DNA of 15,479 nucleotides, from assembly GCA_001598975.1 (NCBI GenBank), contig BBXU01003112.1, forward strand, positions 1 through 15,479. The letters are read 5' to 3'. This document shows, piece by piece, positions 9,236 through 15,479 of the stretch (position 1 is the first letter of the stretch; every line of letters begins with the position of its first letter). The translations under genes and the position numbers were made by a program. Source of the DNA: Parachlorella kessleri. Its lineage: Eukaryota > Chlorophyta > Trebouxiophyceae > Chlorellales > Chlorellaceae. The notes under the pieces are model-generated. The model was not told where the DNA came from, made no database searches, and saw only the letters and a list, made by a program, of their open reading frames with translations.

Positions 9236-12200
9236 ATGCGGACCCTTCTGATCGACAATTATGACAGCTACACTTACAACCTGTTCCAGCTCCTCTCGGA
9301 GGTCAACGGAGGCAAGTGGTGGCTTCCACGGCTAGGCAACTGCTTGGGACACGTGGTCCTGCTAACTCTCTCATCGCGCCCTGCAGAGTTGCCCACGGTG
9401 GTTCACAACGACGAGCTTGACTGGGAGGTTATTCAGCAACACATCGCTGAAAAGCGGTATCACAGCATTGTCATCTCGCCTGGGCCTGGCACGCCAGCCC
9501 GGCCGGGGGACGTAGGTGCGACCTCAGGCCACCCTGTGGCAGGGGTCGAAGTTGCAGGCCTGGGTGGACTCCCAGGCTTTGTGCGCTGCCTTTTACAAGG
9601 GGTCCTTCTTCACCCACTGTCCAGCAATTTTTGCAAGAGTGGTACACTACCGTAAGTTTGCTTGTGGACACGCTCGAGCAGCTGGCGGGGGCCCAGCCCA
9701 ACTGATGCTGGCCAGGCCAGGTATTATTGACCCAGGCAGGTAACCTTGGCCGTGTATTACCCTGGGCAGCAGATGACCCTTAGAGCCACTCTTTGACAGT
9801 GACAACAAAAAGTTGTGGGTGGTGTGCAGGCGTGTGCCTGCCGCTGCTGCAAGCCCAGCTGGAGATACCCCTGCTGGGGGTGTGCCTGGGGTTCCAAGCG
9901 CTGGCGCTGGCGCATGGGGCCCGCGTAACCCATGCCCCAGAGCCGGTGCATGGCCGCCTGAGCGCAGTGCAACACAACGGCCACCCGCTGTTCAGAGGCA
10001 TACCCTCAGGTGCCACATGGCCGGCTTGCTGAGAGCTGCAGCTTGCCTGGCACCTGGAGCAGGGTCGACGGGGGCGGCAACATGCAACTCCCCAGGCTCC
10101 TGCGACACTGGGCTGCGCCATTTGGTGCATTCGCTGGGCGTCTATTCGCCCTCCCATTTTCGAAGGCGTCCTCATGGGACACATGGGCATTGAAGGTGTG
10201 CGCTGCGTAGGGTAGCTTCGTTTGCAATGAGGCTGGGAAAGAAGGCACACATGCGTTGCCCCACGTGATTCCTTGCAGGCCCTGCCTACCGTGTGGTGCG
10301 TTACCACTCTCTGCTGGTCGACTCGGCTTCCCTGCCGGCCTGCCTGGAGCCCCTTGCCTGGACTGCTGGCGGCCACCACGCCCTGCAGCTAGGAGTGAGT
10401 CACGCTGGCAACTTGTACTCCAAATTCCACGCAGCTACCCTCACCCATGCACCAGCGGTAGTGCCGGGGCGGTGGGATAGGCGCTAGCCTGAAGGCCGCC
10501 TGCGCCGCTCATCTGGTGATGCTGAGCTGTCCAACTTTATTGACATGCCCAGCATGCAGTGCTTGCACAGCAAGTGATGCACCCCGTGGGGATGTGTTGG
10601 ACGTTGCAGGCTGCTGACGTGGCTGGCGGTGTCCCGCCACACCAGGCCAGCGCCGCTGCTGGCAGCCCCGGACAGGGGGACGAAGCGGAGGCGCCGCGCC
10701 TACTAATGGCCCTGCGCCACCGCTCTCTGCCCCACTACGGGGTCCAGTTTCACCCCGAGAGCGTGGCAACAGGCTACGGGGCGGAACTGCTGCGCAACTT
10801 CCGAGACATCTCGGCACACTTCTGGGGCCTGCCGGCGCAGCAGCGAGCGCTGAGCCTGGCAGGTGAGGCCCGAGGCGCCGCCGGTGTGTGCACGTCCAAG
10901 ACAGCTGGTAGTAAGGGTGGCAGGTGGGGACAACAGTGAGGTAGGGGCGGCCTGGACTGGCAGGGCTGGATGCACCTAAGCACTCTTCTCTACGACAGGC
11001 CAGGTTGGCTTGACGTACGACTTGCTGAATGGCAAGATAGCACGCAAGTCCACTGGGGCGGGAGGGTGAGGCTAGCATGGCCGGCTAGATTGGCCGGTTC
11101 TTGCCATGGCCCGTGAGCTTGCAGCGTGGGCCCTCCCCCTCTCGGGAGTTGCCCGAATCACATCTCCGGGAAAGTGTGTAAGCAGATGCTGTGGTAGCAG
11201 TCAGCACTTGCTGGGTGCAGCCAGGGGCGCATAACACGCACAAGCGCCTTCCATATATGGCTTTGTGACGGGGAGGTGCAACCCAGGTTTTGACGGCTAA
11301 GGGGGCTGCCTCCCAGGTGCGGGGGTGCGGTGCCGCGCATCCATGGGGCTGTGCAACGGCGGTGTGTGCTCTGTCCTGGCGTAATTGCAGGGCCTCCAGG
11401 GCGGTGCCTCCTTGGCCCGAGGCGCTCCACCTGCGAGCCCGGCTGCACCTCATCAAACGGCCGCCCTGCCAGCAAGCCCTGCCCAGGCCGCAGCAGCTGC
11501 AGCAGCTGCGAGGTGGCGCATGTACTTCCTCACAGCAGGCCGCCTCCTCGCCTGGCGGTACACTACCAGCGGCTGCCTGGGCTGCTGGCGGCGGCCGGCG
11601 GCTCGGAGCGCCTGTTCTGGGAGCTATTTGGCGAGACAGCAGAGGGCGGGACAGCAGCAGACACTTTTTGGCTGGACAGGTGGGTCATGTGGGTCGCGCA
11701 GGCCGCTGTTGAGTCAATGAGGGGGCTGTGCGATCCCCCCCAATGTGCTGGGCTTTCCGACAGAGATTCTGTGCACAGGGTGGGGCCATGCAGGAGGTCT
11801 GCCTGCGAGCAGGGGCGACCACACTGGGGGTTCAGCCGACCCAGCGGGCGCATCTTGAAGCAGTGCTCAAAGAAACTTTGTGTTTAAGGTCATTGCTGCC
11901 AGCGCGGGGGACAGTCGACCGAAGCCAATGTTCCGGATTCAGCCCTTGACATTCCACCCTCCGCTCCGCTGTGCTGTGCCTGCTGTGCAGCGCCGCAGCG
12001 GACAGGGGCCGCTTCTCTTTCATGGGCGGCCCAGGGGGGCCCCTGTGGAAGCGCGTCACGTATACCCTCGCACAACCTTCTGCCCTACCATCAGGAGGAG
12101 CAGCAGCAGGGGGAGGGCCAGCAGGTTTGCCAGCAGCAGGAGCAGGAGGGAAAGGAGTGGCACATGTACAAGAAGCCCCTGCAGCAGCAGCAGCATGTGC

Positions 12201-15136
12201 CGGCGCCTCGGAGGAGACTGGAGTAGGCAGCCCACACAGCGCGGAGGCTGCAGTGAGGCAGGGGCCGGCAGCAGGTGCCGGTGCTGCCCCAGGAACAGGG
12301 CAGCGGCCAGCGGGGTGCGCCCGCTTGCCGGCACAGCCGGGCACGGTCATGGAGGTGGACTCTGCCGGCCACACCCACAGCTTGACAACCCTCCTGTGGG
12401 ACTACCTAGAAGCGGAGCTAAGGCGCTGGCGCTGCAGGGTGGGTGAGGCGAGGCAGCGTGGTGCCAGCTGGCATGGTGCTAGCTGGCATGGTGCCAGCTG
12501 GCGTCCTGCTGTGTTGCCCCCTCCGGGCTCTCCCATGCTTGGGGGCTGAGGGGGGGTGGGGTTGCTTGTGTTTGTGTTTGTAGCATAGGTGGCAGGTAGT
12601 TCAAACAGGGAGTAGAGCTGGGCTGGACTGGACTGACAGGGCTGGCTGCAGAATGAGCCTGTTGTGTCTGAATGGAGGCGTCTGCCAGAACACCCAACCC
12701 GCTTAGGGTGTTGCTGCTGCTGACTGTCAAGTTCGTCCTGGCCTGCCTGGGCGAAGGGTCGAGGGTTAGGCTTAGTGGGGTATAGTTAGGGGTTTATAGC
12801 CTTATGTAGGCTGTGGTGCCATGTTGTAGAGGTTGGGTTAGCCTAGCCTGTGATGCCGGCATGAAGCATGGGGAGCATGCCCCTCCATTGCCTGGTGGGA
12901 GCGGCAGTGGAGGGCCGGCGTGACACGTGCCCTGCTGTGCCTGCTTTGCCAGGTCGGCAAGGAGGAGGCGCAAGCGCTCCCATTTGACTTCTGGGGCGGC
13001 TTTGTCGGCTACCTGGGCTACGAGCTGAAGGCCGAGTGCGGAGGCAGGTCAGTGACGCCAACAGGCGGTGCAAGTTACCCGGCATGCATGTACTTTGCTC
13101 GACATCAGTCCCCCCTGCATGCATGCCCATTGCTCACCCAGCTCAATTCGTGTTGAGCTGACTGTTGTCTTCGTTTTCCTAGGTTAGAAACTATACGGCA
13201 GCGTTGTGCTGTGCGTGTACACTTAAGTGCACTGTGTGAGTAGGCAGGCCTGGGTTGCGGCGGCAGCCCAGGACACCCATTAAGAAGCGCGCCAACCCCA
13301 TAAATTTAGCTGTTTATGTGTGTTGAAATGACCCTGGGCTCGCAAAGCCCCCAACCTGTGACGAATGTGCTAGCTCGGCTCCCCCTGCCCCCTGCAGCGC
13401 TGTGCATGCCAGCCCTCTCCCCGACGCCTCGCTGTTCCTGGCCGACCGACTGCTTGCCGTGGACCACCTGGAAGGCGACATCTACCTCCTGGCCTTGTAC
13501 GAGCTAGGCAGCAGCAGCGGTGGTGCTAGCAACGACCCACCCTGTGAGCCAGCGGGCAGCAGCGGCAAGCGTGCCAGAGAGTGCAGGGGCGGTTGCTGTA
13601 GCGGCGGCGGTGGCAGCAGCACGCTTGGCGCTGAAGGCAGCTGCAGCCGGGGCGTGAGCGGGGCGGGGCGCGGCGCGACGCTTGCAGCGGCGGAGGAGTG
13701 GGTTGGGAAGACGGCAGCCAGGGTGCGCCAGCTGGCAAGGGATGGCCAGCAGGCGCAGCAGCAGCAGCAGCCACGGCAGCAGGCACAGCAGGCGGACCAG
13801 GCGACCTCCAGGGCGCAGCAGCGCAAGGCAGCTGGGCCGCCCCCTTCCGGTTACGGGAGGGGCGGGCCCAGTACCTGAAAAACGTGCAAGCCTGCAAGCA
13901 GGTGGGAGAGCGTGAAGCCCTGCTGCTGCTGAGGTGTGAAAGTCTGCGGGCTGCTTAAGCATGGCTGGTGCGGGCATGGACATAGTGGTGGCCAGCCGGC
14001 TGCGCCCCTTGTGGTCTTGGCTTCCAATACCTGCCGGTTGGTACACTATGTACCTGGCAAGTGCAGGACGAATGGGCGGGGCAAAACTCCCATCGTGCGC
14101 TGCCTCCTGCATGCCCCCCCCCTCCCCTCGACGACCACCAGACCCACCCTCTACAGCCTGTCCCTCCTGCCTGCCAGGCGCTGCATGACGGCGAGTCTTA
14201 TGAGGTCTGCCTCACCACGGTGCTGAGTAGAGAGGGAGCGCCGGATGCGCGGCAGCTGTACACCGCGCTGCGCGCTGTGAACCCAGCGCCATATGCGGCC
14301 TGGCTCAGCTTTGGCGCCGGCGGACCGCAGGTAATGCCTGTGCTCTGTTCGTCTGTACCCTTTCCCTTGTGTGTTGAGTGGTTGTCAAGGCCGGGGGTGG
14401 TGATTCCCAGGGAGAGTGGGAGCCTGCCTTAACTCAGCTGGAATCATGGTAGGCTCTCAATACAGATATGCAGTAGCCTTGTAGTGCATGGCCCAACCAG
14501 CTGTCATGCCTTTGCCTGCCAGTGGCGCGGCACACGCAGCTAGCTACCTGCGTTGCCAACCTTGTGCCTCTGACATGGGAGCCCTTCTTGCAGTCACTGC
14601 AGTTCATTGTTGCCCATCGAAAGCACCTTAACACCCCCTCACCCCCCCCGACCCCCCCCCACCCACACACACACACAAGCAACCACTGCCTGGCCAGCTC
14701 GTTCAGCCCTTGCTGAACCTTCACCCTAGCTGAACAATTCCAACCAGAGCAGAGGGGTTCTACCCCCCCCCCCCCCCCCCAGGAACCTCTGGCATGCCCT
14801 GCGCAGCAGCGCCTGAGCACACATGTCCCAGGAAAACAACAGCAGCCCTGCCTGTCCTGATGCAGCTCACAGCACAGCATGGTCAGGTGGCGGGACGATG
14901 TCCGACTGGACTCCTGGACTGCTCCTTACCCCTAAACCCAAAACCGTACACCCTAATCCCATGCAATGGCAAAACATTGAGAGACCTGCCTCTCCCGCCG
15001 CAGGTGTGCTGCTCCTCCCCCGAGCGCTTTTTGCGCCTGGCGCGGGGGGGCGTTCTGGAGGCCAAGCCCATCAAGGGCACCGCCCCCCGGAAGGCGGACC
15101 CCCTGGAAGATGCCCAGGCCGCGGCTGAGCTGGCAG
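9236..15136 (+). CDS. ADCS: Aminodeoxychorismate synthase, bifunctional PabA-PabB, 3' truncated by window
   Basis: It makes 4-amino-4-deoxychorismate from chorismate and glutamine, the first committed step to p-aminobenzoate and folate (plastidial in plants). Exons are 9236-9311, 9387-9515, 9830-10009, 10279-10394, 10610-10862, 10999-11065, 11536-11679, 11991-12438, 12953-13047, 13398-13901, 14178-14330 and 15004-15136. Phases agree at every junction except inside exon 10. The glutaminase domain fills about residues 1-230: [18 protein letters not shown] at 56-60, nucleophile Cys87 in GVCLGFQ, and His215/Glu217 in QFHPES. The PabB part shows [68 protein letters not shown] and [16 protein letters not shown] with Lys (codon 15073-15075) marks ADCS; anthranilate synthase has Ala there. 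About 765 residues are visible. The C-terminal part with the expected ENLMIVDLLRND-type motif is missing. Confidence 0.93.
9312..9386 (+). other. 75-base GC-AG intron 1 of ADCS
   Basis: The exon ends GGAG and the intron begins GCAAGT, the classic non-canonical GC donor context, and ends CTGCAG. Removing it joins LLSEVNG to [14 protein letters not shown], matching the spacing known in plant enzymes. No GT donor gives this join. Its length is a multiple of three and it contains no stop, so an unspliced message would still translate with 25 extra residues. Confidence 0.8.
9516..9829 (+). other. Intron 2 of ADCS (314 bases)
   Basis: Donor GTGCGA, acceptor GTGCAG, phase 1, joining Gly-Asp-Val to Gly-Val-Cys. 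Nothing else seen. Confidence 0.85.
10999..11065 (+). other. Weakly supported linker exon (exon 6) of ADCS
   Basis: Acceptor CGACAG and donor GTGAGG bound 67 bases that continue the frame from exon 5 and read [17 protein letters not shown] before a TGA. They fall between the two enzyme domains, where plant ADCS has a poorly conserved linker, so homology cannot confirm them. Exit phase 2 fits the start of exon 7 at 11536. An alternative GC donor (GCAAGT) lies at about 11043. Confidence 0.5.
11066..11535 (+). other. Intron 6 of ADCS (470 bases), boundaries uncertain
   Basis: The acceptor is a tandem CAGCAG (11533-11538), either copy keeping the frame into [16 protein letters not shown]. An upstream acceptor at 11390 would extend exon 7 into Ala/Pro/Cys-rich sequence and is less convincing. 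Confidence 0.55.
11680..11990 (+). other. Intron 7 of ADCS (311 bases)
   Basis: Donor GTGGGT, acceptor GTGCAG, phase 2, joining FWLD to [14 protein letters not shown]. Nothing else seen. Confidence 0.85.
12439..12952 (+). other. Intron 8 of ADCS (514 bases)
   Basis: Donor GTGGGT, acceptor TGCCAG, phase 0, joining Arg-Trp-Arg-Cys-Arg to Val-Gly-Lys-Glu-Glu. It carries a three-copy 15-base minisatellite at 12460-12504 and G/T-rich sequence downstream. Confidence 0.85.
12460..12504. repeat. 15-base minisatellite, three copies
   Basis: The unit GGTGCCAGCTGGCAT occurs three times head to tail, with one change in copy 2 and one in copy 3. Each unit carries the palindromic core CCAGCTGG or its variant. 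It starts 21 bases after the donor of ADCS intron 8. Confidence 0.9.
13048..13397 (+). other. Intron 9 of ADCS (350 bases)
   Basis: Donor GTCAGT, acceptor CCTGCAG with a pyrimidine tract, phase 2, joining Glu-Cys-Gly-Gly to Ser-Ala-Val-His-Ala. It holds a perfect 10-base inverted repeat (13081-13090 and 13118-13127). Confidence 0.85.
13720..13850 (+). other. Reading-frame break inside ADCS exon 10
   Basis: Upstream of this stretch the ADCS frame is the one reading [15 protein letters not shown]; downstream it must be the one reading [20 protein letters not shown], and these differ by one base. The upstream frame runs into TGA at about 13876. Either one C is missing from the C run at 13840-13844, which would join PPP directly to [10 protein letters not shown], or an 89-base intron (donor GTGCGC at 13723, acceptor CTCCAG ending 13811) is removed. 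A stretch of CAG-rich sequence, prone to length change, lies in between. Confidence 0.75.
14642..14678. repeat. C-runs plus CA microsatellite
   Basis: Two C runs broken by single bases lead into alternating CA units, inside ADCS intron 11. Confidence 0.85.
14763..14780. repeat. Uninterrupted 18-base C homopolymer
   Basis: Eighteen consecutive C lie inside ADCS intron 11. The length is likely to be error-prone in sequencing and variable between strains. Confidence 0.9.
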
Positions 15137-15479
15137 GTGGGGACGTGCATTTTGGTGGTGCACCCATGGTGTGATGGGAGAACCCAGGGGCCAGGTGTTG
15201 CATGAAGGCATGAGCCTAGCAAGGTACTGACAGGAGTGCCAAGCCAGAAGGGGCTGTTGAGGCTGACAGGCGGCAGTGAGGCCCTCTGCTAGCATGTCCC
15301 TTCGGCTATGCAGCTGCTGGCTATCTGCCTGCGGCACCTGTGTGGCAGGGCCACCTGTTGCAGCCCCTTGCCGTGCGCTGGGACCAGGTACCCTTCACAT
15401 GCGCAGCTTGCTGATGGGTAGCTGGCTATCTTGGGCTCTGGGTTGTCTGCCCAGGGCAAACTCCCATGCATGAACATCT
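15137..15479 (+). other. Start of ADCS intron 12, continuing past the window
   Basis: Donor GTGGGG follows phase-1 exon 12. No frame here reads like the conserved PabB block expected next, so the remaining catalytic exons lie to the right. Nothing else seen. Confidence 0.7.

Larger units (their letters stand above)
14331..15003 (+). other. Intron 11 of ADCS (673 bases)
   Basis: Donor GTAATG and acceptor CCGCAG, phase 0, joining Gly-Gly-Pro-Gln to Val-Cys-Cys-Ser-Ser-Pro-Glu. It contains a C-run/CA microsatellite (about 14642-14678) and an uninterrupted run of 18 C (14763-14780). Confidence 0.85.

Noticed and set aside
10509..11078. Minus-strand 189-codon frame across ADCS exons 5-6
   Set aside because: It is antisense to conserved ADCS coding sequence and crosses splice sites; a shadow.
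11391..11512. Possible extra ADCS exon reading [16 protein letters not shown]
   Set aside because: Its end phase does not match exon 7 and the remaining intron would be only about 23 bases.
14931..14960. Telomere-like CCCTAAACCC sequence
   Set aside because: Only one exact and one degenerate unit occur; too short to call an interstitial telomeric repeat.

Overview
The window looks like nuclear DNA of a green alga (core chlorophyte; genus not determinable from sequence alone). The coding sequence is GC-rich. Genes are cut into many small exons by introns of about 75 to 720 bases. Proteins carry long Ala/Gly/Ser/Gln tracts, and CTG/CAG runs, C tracts and CA microsatellites are scattered through it. 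The decisive marker is a gene with the plant/algal bifunctional PabA-PabB layout.

Left part, minus strand (about 8770 down to 1, running off the left edge): one large ankyrin-repeat gene. I reconstructed eleven consecutive GT-AG introns whose phases all agree. The predicted protein has an unfamiliar N-terminal segment, a roughly 500-residue disordered, Ser/Gly/Pro/Ala/Gln-rich exon with a basic nuclear-localisation-like cluster, and then about 12 to 14 ankyrin repeats interrupted by low-complexity inserts, including two poly-Gln runs. Its start is uncertain and its 3' end lies outside the window.

Middle (about 8770-9235): a head-to-head intergenic stretch of about 470 bases that should hold both promoters, unless an unrecognised 5' exon lies in it.

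Right part, plus strand (9236 to beyond 15136): aminodeoxychorismate synthase, the glutamine amidotransferase plus chorismate-aminating enzyme that starts p-aminobenzoate synthesis for folate. Twelve exons are supported. The glutaminase Cys and His-Glu pair and the ADCS-diagnostic PIKGT motif are visible. The last quarter of the PabB domain lies beyond the right edge. Two gene-structure points matter: a 75-base in-frame GC-AG intron near the start, and an unavoidable reading-frame change inside exon 10, explained by either a missing base in a C run or an unusual 89-base intron.

The two genes share no obvious pathway. I see no mobile element, tRNA, rRNA, CRISPR or prokaryote-like operon, and no convincing undescribed system. 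The most valuable leads are the ADCS frame break, the GC-AG intron and the architecture of the ankyrin protein.
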